64,000 bases of DNA from Crocinitomix sp. (GCA_013138735.1 WTCE01000085.1:38250-102249), one strand, 5' to 3'. Positions 40,273 through 49,676 are shown, numbered from the stretch's first letter. Notes: generated by a model not told the origin, from the letters alone. Program-made: numbers and translations.

Positions 40273-41538
40273 TTATTTACGTCCTAATTTCTGATGTGCT
40301 GATGCAAAATGCCCTGCGGACATGGCAGCAATTATTGAGATTTCACCGGATAAACAAACTCCCGCGCAAATTTCAGCGAACTTTTTAGCATTTCCAGGGC
40401 CATAACATTCCATTAATTCTAAACATTCACGTTGGGTAGGTAAAGAGGTGCCGCCACCTACAGTTCCTACAATTAAATTAGGCATTGTAACAGCACAATA
40501 TAAACTGCCGTCTTCCATGATTTCCATTCGCGTAATTCCTACCGAAGCTTCGGATACGCAAGCCGCATCTTGTCCACAAGCTATGAATAAAGCCGCTAAT
40601 CCGTTTGAAAAGTGTCCTTGTGCGCCCATTGCGCCACATTTAACCGCTCCCATAAAGGAAGTTAGCCAATAATCAAACATTTTTGCGGGTGTGGTTTTTA
40701 AAACGTTGTTTACAATTTCCTCTGGTAATTTAATCTCGGCGGTTACATTTTTACCTCTAACCGAAGTATAAGAGATTGATGTGGCTTTTTTATCTCCTGA
40801 AAAATTACTTTCTATATACCAAGCTTTGGGTGTTACAGGAGTGTTCTCAATAATATATTTACAAATTTCATTGGTACAAATCGTGACCATGTTTTGCCCT
40901 GCAGCATCACCTGTGCTAAACTCAAAAGTGACAATTACTTGGTTGCCCTCAATATTCATTTCCATATCAATGAGCTCGGCATAATTACTGCTTGCATTCG
41001 TGATTTTTTTGAATTCATCCGTGTGTTCCATTAACCAAACAACAAATTGTCCAATCTCTAGCAGTTCATTAAATTTGAAAACAGGGCAACGTTGCACTCC
41101 TTCCATCAAACAAACGGAAACAATTGCACCGGCATCTTTGCACGCTCTGGCCCCTCTTGCGTAAGATGCAACCAATGCGCCTTCACTTGTGGCTAAAGGA
41201 ATGTAAAACGCACCTGAAGCATTTACGCCATTTATAACCAAAGGTCCAAATACACCTGTCGGCAGATGCGTCATGCCAATATAATTTTCAATATTGCCTT
41301 TGAGCATATCATTGTCCTCAAACTTTTTATCGCCTGATAAATAAGGGAGTTGATAACCCAAGTTTTCTCTGATATAGTTCATTCTTCCTTCAACACCATC
41401 TTTAGAAAAGGGATGGCGCATGGAAATGCCTTGAATCTTTTTTGTTGCTTCTGTGTCGAATTTAGAAATTCGATCAATGACAGCTTCATTTTTGATAGCG
41501 TCTACAACTTTATTCAGTTTGTATTTAGTTATACTCAT
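40273..41538 (-). CDS. Hydroxymethylglutaryl-CoA reductase
   Basis: 421 residues. Motifs in order: TSEGALVASYARGARA (catalytic Glu), GDAAGQNMVTICT, GAMGAQGHFSNG, CGQDAACVSEAS (catalytic Asp), TVGGGTSLPTQRE and a C-terminal SAGHFASAHQKLGR (catalytic His). This forms mevalonate from HMG-CoA, the committed step to isoprenoids, in the cytosol; no membrane anchor is present. It is the first gene of the leftward lipid operon. Whether it supplies the whole cell or this pathway only cannot be judged here. Confidence 0.95.
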   Translation of the reverse strand: MSITKYKLNKVVDAIKNEAVIDRISKFDTEATKKIQGISMRHPFSKDGVEGRMNYIRENLGYQLPYLSGDKKFEDNDMLKGNIENYIGMTHLPTGVFGPLVINGVNASGAFYIPLATSEGALVASYARGARACKDAGAIVSVCLMEGVQRCPVFKFNELLEIGQFVVWLMEHTDEFKKITNASSNYAELIDMEMNIEGNQVIVTFEFSTGDAAGQNMVTICTNEICKYIIENTPVTPKAWYIESNFSGDKKATSISYTSVRGKNVTAEIKLPEEIVNNVLKTTPAKMFDYWLTSFMGAVKCGAMGAQGHFSNGLAALFIACGQDAACVSEASVGITRMEIMEDGSLYCAVTMPNLIVGTVGGGTSLPTQRECLELMECYGPGNAKKFAEICAGVCLSGEISIIAAMSAGHFASAHQKLGRK

Positions 41539-41573
41539 ATAAGTAGGATTTATGTCTCAAATATCTACAAGCT

Positions 41574-41581
41574 CAAAGATA
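41574..41581 (-). promoter_or_regulatory. Candidate -7 element (TAnnTTTG) for the HMG-CoA reductase operon
   Basis: On the minus strand TATCTTTG lies 35 bases before the HMG-CoA reductase ATG and fits the Bacteroidota -7 consensus. No TTTG is seen at the -33 position, so support is partial. Confidence 0.4.
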
Positions 41582-41815
41582 CTAAGGTTGTATAATATAG
41601 TCATAATTGAATTACGCAATAGGGTTCTCTGATTTGCGATTTTCACAAAAAGTAAAAAAAAGTAAAATCGAGCATGAAAGATAACATGAAATATAGTAAG
41701 TTAATCCCTTGAAAACGGCTTTTGGTCTAGGAATCCAAGCATTTAAATACTTACCATAGATTATTGATAATAAAATTACTAACTTCCAAATCCAAACTAC
41801 CGTAATCATAGATTA

Positions 41816-43306
41816 ATGAGTTCATTAATTAATAGAATTTTAGGAAATCTCGCAACGAGAATGATGCTGATAATTTACGTCTGCATTATTTTTATTACGA
41901 CGTTTTTTATTGTTTTCTCATATTACAATGCATTAGCGCTGCAAGAACAAAGGCAATACGACAAGTTAACAGCCATTGTTAGTTCTATGGCCGTAAATAT
42001 TGATGGAGATGAGCACGTGAACTTAATGAGTTGTTATGGGGTTGATACTCATGAAGACACCATTAAAAATGATCCGCTCTATAAAGCGATAAGCAGCCGA
42101 TTGAGGATTGTAGTTGGGGAGAATAATTTAAGTCCAATGTACACATTGGTGCCTGATAAAGAAACGGGAAAATTTGTATACGGCATTAGATCGGACGATT
42201 TTGTAGATTATAAAAACACCTATGAACAACCGCCAATTGAGTTAACCGAAAATATGGAAACGGGCGGAGTGATCCCAATGTACATGTCGGAAAACGGATC
42301 CTGGCTCTCGGCATTTTATCCAATTAAAGATAGTAAAGGAAAAGTTGTAGCCGTTTTGGAAGCGGATATTGAATTTTCTGAATTCAAAGAAATAGTGAAT
42401 GAGCAGTATCAGAAAGAATTATTCATTGCTTTAGGTGTAATTGTAGGTTTGGCTTTATTTTTAATTCCTTACGCCCGCAAAGTATTGTCCTCAGATGATA
42501 AACAACGCAAATTAACGCTTTCTCAAAAATTAGTGATTGAATCGAAGAATAGAGATATCATGGATTCAATTCGTTATGCGCTAAAAATTCAAACAGCCAT
42601 GTTACCGGCCAAAAGTGCGTTTAAAGATAATGGCGTAGATGGTTTTATTTTTCACCAGGCAAAGGACGTTGTTGCAGGAGATTTTTATTGGATTGAGCGA
42701 CATGGGGACGATTTGTTTTTTGCCGTTGCAGATTGCACAGGGCATGGTGTACCGGGCGCAATTCTAAGTTTATTATGCTCAAATGCTCTCAATCGTGCTG
42801 TTGATGTAATGGAATTGCGAGATACTGGCGAAGTATTAGATGCGGTTCGCAATATGATTATAAAGCGCCTTGGAAAAGGTGAGGGTGAAGATATGAAGGA
42901 TGGAATGGATATAGCGCTTTGCAAACTCAATTTGAAAACGAATAAAATGCAGTTTTCTGGCGCAAATAATCCTATCTATGTTTATTCAAAAGAAAGTGAC
43001 GCTATAACTATTGCAAAGCCATGTAAGCAGCCGGTAGGGTTATATTTAAAACAGCATCCATTTGAATGTAAGAGCTTTGATTTGTCTCCTGGTGATACGG
43101 TTTATTTATTCACGGACGGATATGCCGATCAATTTGGAGGACCGAACGGGAAAAAGTTTAAGTATAAGCCGTTTAGAGAATTGATTTTGAATGGGGCAAA
43201 AGAGCCACTAACCGAGCAAAAAAGTCAGTTGCAGAAATCAATGCGCAATTGGATGCGTGACGTTGAGCAAATTGATGATATTTGCATCATGGGTGTGAAG
43301 GTTTAG
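41816..43306 (+). CDS. Membrane-anchored SpoIIE-type PP2C phosphatase
   Basis: 496 residues. One membrane helix (MMLIIYVCIIFITTFFIVFSY, near 17-37), an extracytoplasmic sensor region of about 165 residues, a second helix (LFIALGVIVGLALFLIPYA), then a SpoIIE phosphatase domain with HQAKDVVAGDFYWIE, VADCTGHGVPGAILS and LFTDGYADQFGG. It probably converts an external or membrane signal into dephosphorylation of a cytosolic partner. Same catalytic domain as the PAS-SpoIIE protein at 14699, but a different sensor. Confidence 0.9.
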   Translation: MSSLINRILGNLATRMMLIIYVCIIFITTFFIVFSYYNALALQEQRQYDKLTAIVSSMAVNIDGDEHVNLMSCYGVDTHEDTIKNDPLYKAISSRLRIVVGENNLSPMYTLVPDKETGKFVYGIRSDDFVDYKNTYEQPPIELTENMETGGVIPMYMSENGSWLSAFYPIKDSKGKVVAVLEADIEFSEFKEIVNEQYQKELFIALGVIVGLALFLIPYARKVLSSDDKQRKLTLSQKLVIESKNRDIMDSIRYALKIQTAMLPAKSAFKDNGVDGFIFHQAKDVVAGDFYWIERHGDDLFFAVADCTGHGVPGAILSLLCSNALNRAVDVMELRDTGEVLDAVRNMIIKRLGKGEGEDMKDGMDIALCKLNLKTNKMQFSGANNPIYVYSKESDAITIAKPCKQPVGLYLKQHPFECKSFDLSPGDTVYLFTDGYADQFGGPNGKKFKYKPFRELILNGAKEPLTEQKSQLQKSMRNWMRDVEQIDDICIMGVKV

Positions 43307-43336
43307 CCTTAAATCTCCCATTGAATTTTATAATAT

Positions 43337-43696
43337 ATGTTTCGCGATTTCTTAACTAATAACAGTCGTTCCATTCTCATCATTAGTATTCTTATTGGTG
43401 GTTGGTTATTACTATATTTCTTAAATAGTGATAATACTGAAAAATTAGTAAATCACCCGAAAGTAGGTGGTGTCTATGTTTTTCAAGAAGAAGAATTATT
43501 TGCCCCAATGCGCATTGATAGTATTTCTGATACACATTTATACTTGCGTAACTATCTCTATTTATTTTCTGATGCCGTTCCAAAAAGAAATCAAATATTG
43601 ACGGATGAATTTGATCTTAACTTTTTTGCCATCTATGAAAAAAATGAGATTCGACGGCTTTATGATGCCGGTAGCCTTGTGAAAGCTTATCCTTAA
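43337..43696 (+). CDS. Small single-TM protein, unknown function
   Basis: 119 residues with one N-terminal membrane helix (SILIISILIGGWLLLYFL) and a polar C-terminal part, probably facing the periplasm. It has no lipobox Cys and no recognised family. It starts 30 bases after the SpoIIE phosphatase gene on the same strand and may be co-transcribed with it. Confidence 0.65.
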   Translation: MFRDFLTNNSRSILIISILIGGWLLLYFLNSDNTEKLVNHPKVGGVYVFQEEELFAPMRIDSISDTHLYLRNYLYLFSDAVPKRNQILTDEFDLNFFAIYEKNEIRRLYDAGSLVKAYP

Positions 43697-43737
43697 TTTA
43701 AGCGGGGATATGATTCGATTATAAGAATCGAACAAGT

Positions 43738-43776
43738 ACAAAAAAATCCCGCACACTGATGTGTACGGGATTTCCA
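43738..43776. terminator. Bidirectional terminator between the small TM gene and pckA
   Basis: AAATCCCG and CGGGATTT (43744-43773) form an 8-bp stem extended by ACAC/GTGT around a TGAT loop after one mismatch. Runs of A on the left become the T-run for the leftward pckA transcript. Confidence 0.8.
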
Positions 43777-43794
43777 ATTAATTCTATTTATAAA

Positions 43795-45408
43795 CTATAC
43801 AGTAGCTTTTGCTTTTGGTGCAGCAGCTAATATATCAGCATTTGCGTTATCAGCGAATTGCTCAAAGTTCTTGTTAAACTCGTTGGCCAAATGATTGGCT
43901 TTTTCGTCATACCCATTTTTATCTTCCCAAGTATTTTTAGGATTCAAGATATTTGCTGGAACATTCTCACAACTATTAGGCATTGCTAAACCAAAGATTT
44001 CATGATTTGTAAAATCAACGTTATCTAGTTTGCCTTCTAAAGCAGAGGTAATCATTGCACGTGTATACTTTAAGCTAATTCGCTCACCAACACCATACTC
44101 TCCGCCAGACCATCCTGTATTAATTAACCAAACATTCACATCATTTTCTTCCATTTTCTTCCCTAGCATTTCTGCATATTTTGTAGGATGTAATGGTAAG
44201 AAAGGTGCACCAAAACATGCTGAAAATACAGTTTGTGGTTCAGTAACTCCTGCTTCAGTTCCTGCTACCTTCGCTGTGTATCCAGAAATGAAATGGTACA
44301 TGGCTTGACCAGGAGTTAATTTTGAAATTGGAGGTAAAACACCAAATGCATCAGCAGTTAAAAAGAAAATATTTTTTGGAATTCCACCTTTTGATGGAAC
44401 CATAATATTGTCAATATGGTGAATTGGATAAGATACTCTTGTGTTTTGAGTAATCTCACAATCTGAATAATCAGGTGTTGATGTATCTTCAACAAATCCA
44501 ATGTTTTCTAAAATTGCACCAAACTTAATGGCTTTATAGATTTGTGGTTCTTTCTCTTCAGATAAATCAATCGTCTTAGCATAGCATCCACCTTCAAAGT
44601 TAAAGACACCATTCTCAGACCAACCGTGTTCATCATCACCAATCAAATGTCTGTTTTCATCTGATGATAAAGTCGTTTTACCAGTTCCTGATAAACCAAA
44701 GAATACAGCCGCATCACCGCTTTCACCAACATTGGCAGAACAGTGCATAGAAAGTACATTTTTCTCGTGAGGTAAAACAAAGTTTAATACCGAGAAAATT
44801 CCTTTTTTGATTTCACCAGTATAACCAGTTCCACCAATGATTATCATTTTATCTGTAAAGTTGATAATAGCAAAGTTATGCTGTCTTGTACCGTCGATAA
44901 TCGGGTCAGCCATAAAATCAGGAGCACATACGATATGCCACTCTGGATTGAAGTTTTCAACTTCTTCTGCTGTAGGTCTTAAAAACATATTATAAGCAAA
45001 CATGTTTGACCACGGCTTTTCAGTGACCACACGAATGTTTAAGCGATAATCGTCGTCAGCACATGCATACGCATCTCTAACATAAAGATCTCTTCCGTTT
45101 AAATAAGCTTTCATTCGATTGTACAACGCATCAAACTCGTCTGTATCAAATCGCTTATTAATATCACCCCACCACACAGCATCTTCAGTTTTCGAATCGC
45201 TAACAATAAACCTGTCTTGAGGAGATCTTCCTGTAAACTCACCTGTTTCAATTGCTAATGCTCCCGTATCGGTTAAAATACCTTCGCCTTGCACAATCGA
45301 CTCCTCCACTAATTCCGGGGGAGTAAGATTCCAGAAGCAATTTCCTAGATTTGTTAATCCAATTGATTCTAATGATGCATTTTCTGCTCTTTTTCCGTAA
45401 TTATTCAT
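43795..45408 (-). CDS. pckA: Phosphoenolpyruvate carboxykinase (ATP)
   Basis: Converts oxaloacetate to phosphoenolpyruvate, the first step of gluconeogenesis, in the cytosol. 537 residues, normal length. Motifs: TGEFTGRSPQDRF (substrate Arg), MHCSANVG, the PEPCK P-loop FFGLSGTGKTTLS, DDEHGWS and NFEGGCYAKTI. It stands alone between a terminator and a well-matched promoter. Confidence 0.98.
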   Translation of the reverse strand: MNNYGKRAENASLESIGLTNLGNCFWNLTPPELVEESIVQGEGILTDTGALAIETGEFTGRSPQDRFIVSDSKTEDAVWWGDINKRFDTDEFDALYNRMKAYLNGRDLYVRDAYACADDDYRLNIRVVTEKPWSNMFAYNMFLRPTAEEVENFNPEWHIVCAPDFMADPIIDGTRQHNFAIINFTDKMIIIGGTGYTGEIKKGIFSVLNFVLPHEKNVLSMHCSANVGESGDAAVFFGLSGTGKTTLSSDENRHLIGDDEHGWSENGVFNFEGGCYAKTIDLSEEKEPQIYKAIKFGAILENIGFVEDTSTPDYSDCEITQNTRVSYPIHHIDNIMVPSKGGIPKNIFFLTADAFGVLPPISKLTPGQAMYHFISGYTAKVAGTEAGVTEPQTVFSACFGAPFLPLHPTKYAEMLGKKMEENDVNVWLINTGWSGGEYGVGERISLKYTRAMITSALEGKLDNVDFTNHEIFGLAMPNSCENVPANILNPKNTWEDKNGYDEKANHLANEFNKNFEQFADNANADILAAAPKAKATV

Positions 45409-45809
45409 TCGGTTATATTTTTTCCGTTTTAGAGTAACAAAAATACACTTTTATACGGTTAAGCCCAAGAAAAAATGGCAGACTTATTAAGATGTTATCA
45501 ACGATTTTAGTGATATATAGCGCGGCTTTTTGGTTTCTAAACATATCTTAGTGTTATTATGACACTAATTCTCAATCCCTCTATTTACGGGCGATTACGT
45601 TTTTAAATCAAGAAAAATATACACGGTCTATCTTCTATTGAAATACTTAATTTAGGCTAATATGATATTTGATTTTGAAATTCCGATTGAAGTCTAATAA
45701 AGTGAAGATCTCTTGTAATTTTGAGGATCGCAAGATTCTTGTAAATCTAATCATGGAAGATTTAGGAATTTGGGGAAGGTTTTTGGAATTAAATGGGACG
45801 ATTATGATA
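45409..45809. other. Intergenic region between pckA and the ion-channel gene
   Basis: About 400 bases. The pckA promoter lies at its left end. The rest is AT-rich; an open frame on the plus strand from 45669 continues antisense into the channel gene and has no start signal or recognisable domain, so it is not called. No RNA gene was seen. Confidence 0.4.
45438..45469 (-). promoter_or_regulatory. Bacteroidota-type promoter of pckA
   Basis: On the minus strand TATTTTTG (45445-45438) matches TAnnTTTG, and CTTG (45469-45466) sits 20 bases upstream as the -33 box. The expected transcription start would leave a leader of about 20-25 bases before the pckA ATG. Best promoter match found in the window. 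Confidence 0.6.
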
Positions 45810-46655
45810 CTAACTTTCCAATTGTTCACCGCAAAACTTGCAATGAATAGCATCTTCATCATGCCCATCTTTAGAACAACTTTCGCAGGCCTTAGTAGAA
45901 ATATTGTCGTCATGCTCTACCTTAATCAACTCACTTGTTACAATACCGGTAGGGACAGCAATTATGGCGTAACCCATAATCATTACAACGGACGCAATAA
46001 GCTGTCCTAATGCCGTAACAGGATAAATGTCGCCATAGCCAACAGTTGTTAAAGTCACAATTGCCCAATAAATGCTTCGAGGGATACTGGTAAAGCCGTC
46101 TTCTGGAGTTTCAACCAAATACATGACCGTACCCAAAATGATAACAACCGTGAATATCGCACCAAGAAACACAATTATCTTACTTTTTGAAGCTGCTAGT
46201 GCTTTTGAAAGCGTTTTAGCTTCTTTTAAATATTTACCCAGTTTTAATATTCTGAATACTCTTAGCAGTCTCAATGAACGAATAACAGTTAATGAACTTG
46301 CATCTGCACCTAGCGGCAACAATCCAATATAAGTTGGAATTATCGACAATAAATCAATAATGCCATAAAATGAAAAAATGTATGAAAACGGTTTTCTAAC
46401 GGTAATTATTCGAATAATATATTCAATTGAAAATAAAATAGTCAGTCCCCATTCTATGATAGTGAATACAGTCCCATATTTGACATTGTACTCATCTACA
46501 CTTTCGAGCATTACCACTACCACACTCAATAAAATGGCACCTAGTAAAATAAGATCGAACCACTTTCCTGAAAGTGTATCCGCTTCAAAAATGACTTCGT
46601 GCAATTTTTTTTGCCAAGGTCTTAAAGGGCGCGATTTATTGTCCTTATCACTCAT
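45810..46655 (-). CDS. Voltage-gated-type potassium/cation channel
   Basis: 281 residues with six membrane helices. S4 has spaced arginines (IRSLRLLRVFRILKL, about 125-139). The pore has the selectivity filter TTVGYGD at 203-209, typical of potassium channels. The C-terminal tail holds a zinc-ribbon-like pair of CxxC motifs (CESCSKDG and CKFCGEQ). Last gene of a leftward operon; its ATG directly follows the exonuclease stop. Confidence 0.92.
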   Translation of the reverse strand: MSDKDNKSRPLRPWQKKLHEVIFEADTLSGKWFDLILLGAILLSVVVVMLESVDEYNVKYGTVFTIIEWGLTILFSIEYIIRIITVRKPFSYIFSFYGIIDLLSIIPTYIGLLPLGADASSLTVIRSLRLLRVFRILKLGKYLKEAKTLSKALAASKSKIIVFLGAIFTVVIILGTVMYLVETPEDGFTSIPRSIYWAIVTLTTVGYGDIYPVTALGQLIASVVMIMGYAIIAVPTGIVTSELIKVEHDDNISTKACESCSKDGHDEDAIHCKFCGEQLES

Positions 46656-48023
46656 TTAAACAGGATATATTTCCAATTTTTTGTCCTTGTGCAATTGCAT
46701 TTTTATAATGGATTGAAAATCGCGATTACTCTCTTGTTTTGTTAAGAATTTCTTGAAATTTTCTGTATTGCGTTTTAGCATATACCTGTGAATATAGCCA
46801 TATCCTTCATATTGCCCTTCTTTTATCGAAACAAAACTATATTCATTCGATTTGCGTCCTTTGTCTAAAATTAAGAAGCTTTCTCCTTTGAAATTTAAAT
46901 TTTCAGTAAGTTCAGTTACTTTAAGATTATAGGTTTCGGCTGATTCTAGACCTATACAGGCTCCATCACATTTTTTAATGGAATAATTGAAACAGGCACT
47001 CGTCGTTTTATGTAAATGACACATTTTTTGACATAAACCGAACTCATCCATCCAAAACTCTAAATACTTTTTAGCAGTAGGTAAGGAGGTAAAAGTAACG
47101 AGCGGCTTTTCAGTTAGCGTATTTTTTTTTGCGTGTAAATGATAATAGCCGTTTTGGTCAGTATGCATGAACAACCCGTGTGAGAATGAGGTAGTTTTTT
47201 GCGCCCGATTATAGACAGGCTGATGGTTTTTTATTTCTTCTGATTCACGCAAAAGTGCAATAAGTTCACTCCCAGTTAGAAAGTGATCAATAAAAGCTAT
47301 CCGCTCACGCATTTCAATTGCTTTGGGCGTTTTCGTATTTTTAAAATGCTGCTCAACACGCTTTTTAACGTGAATACTCTTGCCAATATAGATTAAGCTT
47401 TTTTCAGAATCATAAAACTTGTAAACACCAACTTTGTTTGGAATTTCATCCAATGCATTAATATCTAAATTAGGATGTAAAACCGCCGGGTCAATCTCTC
47501 TTTTTATAAAATTAGCGAGATTGCCTTTCCCTTTTTTATGGATAATCGTAAATAATTGGGCTGTTGCTCGGGTATCATCAATTGCACGGTGGTGATTACC
47601 TAAATCAATATTTAAATCGCGCGTTATGTTCTTCAATCCATATGAGTCATGACCAGGCAATAAAATTCTGGCAGATTGAATTGTACACATATGATCCAAT
47701 CGGTAATCAAATCCTAGGCGTCTATACTCACGGCGCATTACGCTATAATCAAAACTCACATTATGCGCAACAAAAATGGTGTCCTTAGTAAATTCAACAA
47801 TGTCCTTAGCGACTTCGTAAAACTTTGGAGCTTCATAAACGTCGGCATCTGTTATACCTGTTAATCTTGAAATAAATGGGGAAATTTTCTGCTCAGGATT
47901 CACAAAAGTATGATAGGTATCTAACTCCTTTTTACCGTCATGAAGAATAATAGCGATTTCAATTATTTTGAAATTTATAGGCTTATCTCCTGTTGTTTCT
48001 ATGTCTACAATTGCGTATATCAA
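46656..48023 (-). CDS. DEDDh exonuclease fused to GIY-YIG nuclease (epsilon-Cho type)
   Basis: 455 residues. The N-terminal ~170 form a DnaQ-like 3'-5' exonuclease (IVDIETTG, AHNVSFDYSVMRREY, NHHRAIDDTRATAQL). From about 200 a GIY-YIG endonuclease follows (KVGVYKFYD...LIYIGKSIHVKKRVEQHF), then a Cys-rich UvrC/Cho-like segment (CQKMCHLHK, CFNYSIKKCDGACIG). The same fusion is known in actinobacteria and Bacteroidota and is thought to act in damage excision. It is placed between a thioredoxin-like gene and a channel gene in one operon. Confidence 0.9.
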   Translation of the reverse strand: MIYAIVDIETTGDKPINFKIIEIAIILHDGKKELDTYHTFVNPEQKISPFISRLTGITDADVYEAPKFYEVAKDIVEFTKDTIFVAHNVSFDYSVMRREYRRLGFDYRLDHMCTIQSARILLPGHDSYGLKNITRDLNIDLGNHHRAIDDTRATAQLFTIIHKKGKGNLANFIKREIDPAVLHPNLDINALDEIPNKVGVYKFYDSEKSLIYIGKSIHVKKRVEQHFKNTKTPKAIEMRERIAFIDHFLTGSELIALLRESEEIKNHQPVYNRAQKTTSFSHGLFMHTDQNGYYHLHAKKNTLTEKPLVTFTSLPTAKKYLEFWMDEFGLCQKMCHLHKTTSACFNYSIKKCDGACIGLESAETYNLKVTELTENLNFKGESFLILDKGRKSNEYSFVSIKEGQYEGYGYIHRYMLKRNTENFKKFLTKQESNRDFQSIIKMQLHKDKKLEIYPV

Positions 48024-48047
48024 GTACTCTTTTTAAGCGGAACAAAG

Positions 48048-48608
48048 CTATGGTTTTTCGATTAAACCCTGTATAAATTGGTAGTTTTTTTCATTATTAA
48101 GCCCGCCTGAACCGCTGTGCTTAAAGATCAGCTTTCCTTCTGAGTCAATAATACAAAGCGTAGGGTAGGTGTCTACGCTAAAAAACCTAGGATATTGATT
48201 CGTGCTATACAAAAAATCATAAGTCTCATTTAATGCTGATTTTTTTATGGTTTCAATTGATTCTTCGCTAACAGAAACAATGTGAAGTGCTTCACCATAT
48301 TTTTCTCGTAGTTTTTTAAGTTCAACTAGTTCAGTTCTGCAAGGTCCGCACCAAGTTGCCCAAAAAGAAAGTAGGATGGGTTGACCAATAAATTCTTCCA
48401 ATAATTTTGATTGACCATCTAATTCATAGATCTCCCATTTTTTAACGGCAAATGGAATTTCCTCGGCAGAGTTTTCTTCAAAAACTAAATCAGACATAAA
48501 AATGCCTTGAAACCAGCCTTGAAAACTAACACGCCAGCTAGGAACGATTAAAATGGTGATAATTACAAGTAATAGAATGGTTGAACCGTGCTTCCAAATC
48601 TTTTTCAT
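48048..48608 (-). CDS. TlpA-like membrane-anchored thioredoxin
   Basis: 186 residues from the ATG at 48608. A TTG start 18 bases upstream is possible, but an AAAGG site precedes the ATG. One N-terminal membrane helix (ILLLVIITILIVP) anchors a periplasmic thioredoxin fold with SFWATWCGPCRTEL (redox CGPC) and the cis-Pro segment VDTYPTLCIID. Likely a disulfide reductase outside the cytoplasmic membrane. It begins 18 bases after the PLD gene stop. Confidence 0.9.
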   Translation of the reverse strand: MKKIWKHGSTILLLVIITILIVPSWRVSFQGWFQGIFMSDLVFEENSAEEIPFAVKKWEIYELDGQSKLLEEFIGQPILLSFWATWCGPCRTELVELKKLREKYGEALHIVSVSEESIETIKKSALNETYDFLYSTNQYPRFFSVDTYPTLCIIDSEGKLIFKHSGSGGLNNEKNYQFIQGLIEKP

Positions 48609-48626
48609 GCCTTTATTAATTCCCAA

Positions 48627-49325
48627 TTAAATATGTAGGTCAGGAAACTCATCCCAAAGAAGCTCAAATTCTTTATTGAATTCACGCAAGACTTTATTCG
48701 AATCAGTAATCAATATGTTTTCATGATTATACCGCTCTGCACTTCTGGTCCAATTATAGCTCCCCGTTAAGGTAATGTCGCCATCAAATAAAGCAAATTT
48801 ATGGTGCATGTGGTTATCCGTTTCATCTACCCGAATTGCAATACCAGCGCGGTGCAATTCTTCAATGTCTGAACCTTTGTCAAACATTTTATCATTGTCA
48901 GTAATAATTTTGACACTCACTCCTTGACGACTTTTAGAAATGAGCGCCTCGCTTATCCTATTATCGCTTATGGTAAATAAACAAATCCGAATTTTTTGAC
49001 TTGCGCCTCGAATATTACTCAAAATTGCTTGCAAACATTCTTCACCTGGCGAGAAATAGACACTCTCTTGTTGTATCTCAACTTTATTGGCAGATAGAAT
49101 CAACTTGTTCACCTTTTCAGTCCAAACTAACACTTCCATGTAGTTTTCGGCGTTAATATTGTTGCGCGCTATTTTAAATAGTTCACTTCTTAATAAATCG
49201 CTTATTCTTTTATCAGGAGACAAAGACTTCAAGGCAGTTTTAATTTGAGCTTTTTCCGCTTTCGTTAAAAAATCATCTTCTGCTGAATCATCAATTAAAC
49301 CAATTACTTCTTCTTTTAAATTCAT
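48627..49325 (-). CDS. Phospholipase D-superfamily nuclease (Nuc-like)
   Basis: 232 residues. The N-terminal ~90 are helical and of unknown role. The C-terminal half is a single PLD domain with the HKD motif MHHKFALFDGD (His174, Lys176, Asp181) and LTGSYNWTRSAERYNHEN, typical of Nuc endonucleases that work as dimers. There is no signal peptide, so it is cytosolic. Its ATG directly abuts the stop of the upstream XRE regulator, suggesting that the regulator controls it. Confidence 0.88.
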   Translation of the reverse strand: MNLKEEVIGLIDDSAEDDFLTKAEKAQIKTALKSLSPDKRISDLLRSELFKIARNNINAENYMEVLVWTEKVNKLILSANKVEIQQESVYFSPGEECLQAILSNIRGASQKIRICLFTISDNRISEALISKSRQGVSVKIITDNDKMFDKGSDIEELHRAGIAIRVDETDNHMHHKFALFDGDITLTGSYNWTRSAERYNHENILITDSNKVLREFNKEFELLWDEFPDLHI

Positions 49326-49676
49326 TTATTTCTTGTCTTTATTAAGTTGCGTCAATTTTTTATCCATTAAATCGATTCTGCGGTAAATGCTATCTATTTT
49401 ATCATTCAAATTGCTAATATCAGTAGTATCAACTGTCGGAAGTTCGAAACCTGCAATTTTGTTAACGGTTAATTCCCCCTTTACAATATCATCAATGGCT
49501 AATTCAAAATAGTTTGAAATTTTAATCAATGCATCTAACTTCGGTTCAGCACGTCCTTCTTCATATGCTCCTATACTTGATCGTTTCAAATCAAATAACT
49601 CAGCAAACTCGGTTTGATTCATGCTTTTAAAAAGCCTCAGTTTCTTAATGTTTTTTGCTAGAATCGTTTTTTTCAT
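49326..49676 (-). CDS. XRE-family helix-turn-helix regulator
   Basis: 116 residues. An N-terminal HTH (LRLFKSMNQTEFAELFDLKRSSIGAYEEGRAEPKLDAL) is followed by a coiled-coil C-terminal segment (LNDKIDSIYRRIDLMDKKLTQLN) that may dimerise. First gene of the leftward five-gene operon with nucleases and a channel. Autoregulation is likely but no operator was identified. Confidence 0.9.
   Translation of the reverse strand: MKKTILAKNIKKLRLFKSMNQTEFAELFDLKRSSIGAYEEGRAEPKLDALIKISNYFELAIDDIVKGELTVNKIAGFELPTVDTTDISNLNDKIDSIYRRIDLMDKKLTQLNKDKK

Noticed and set aside
45669..46010. 113-residue plus-strand ORF beside the channel gene
   Set aside because: More than half is antisense to the channel C-terminus; the rest has no recognisable motif or ribosome-binding site.
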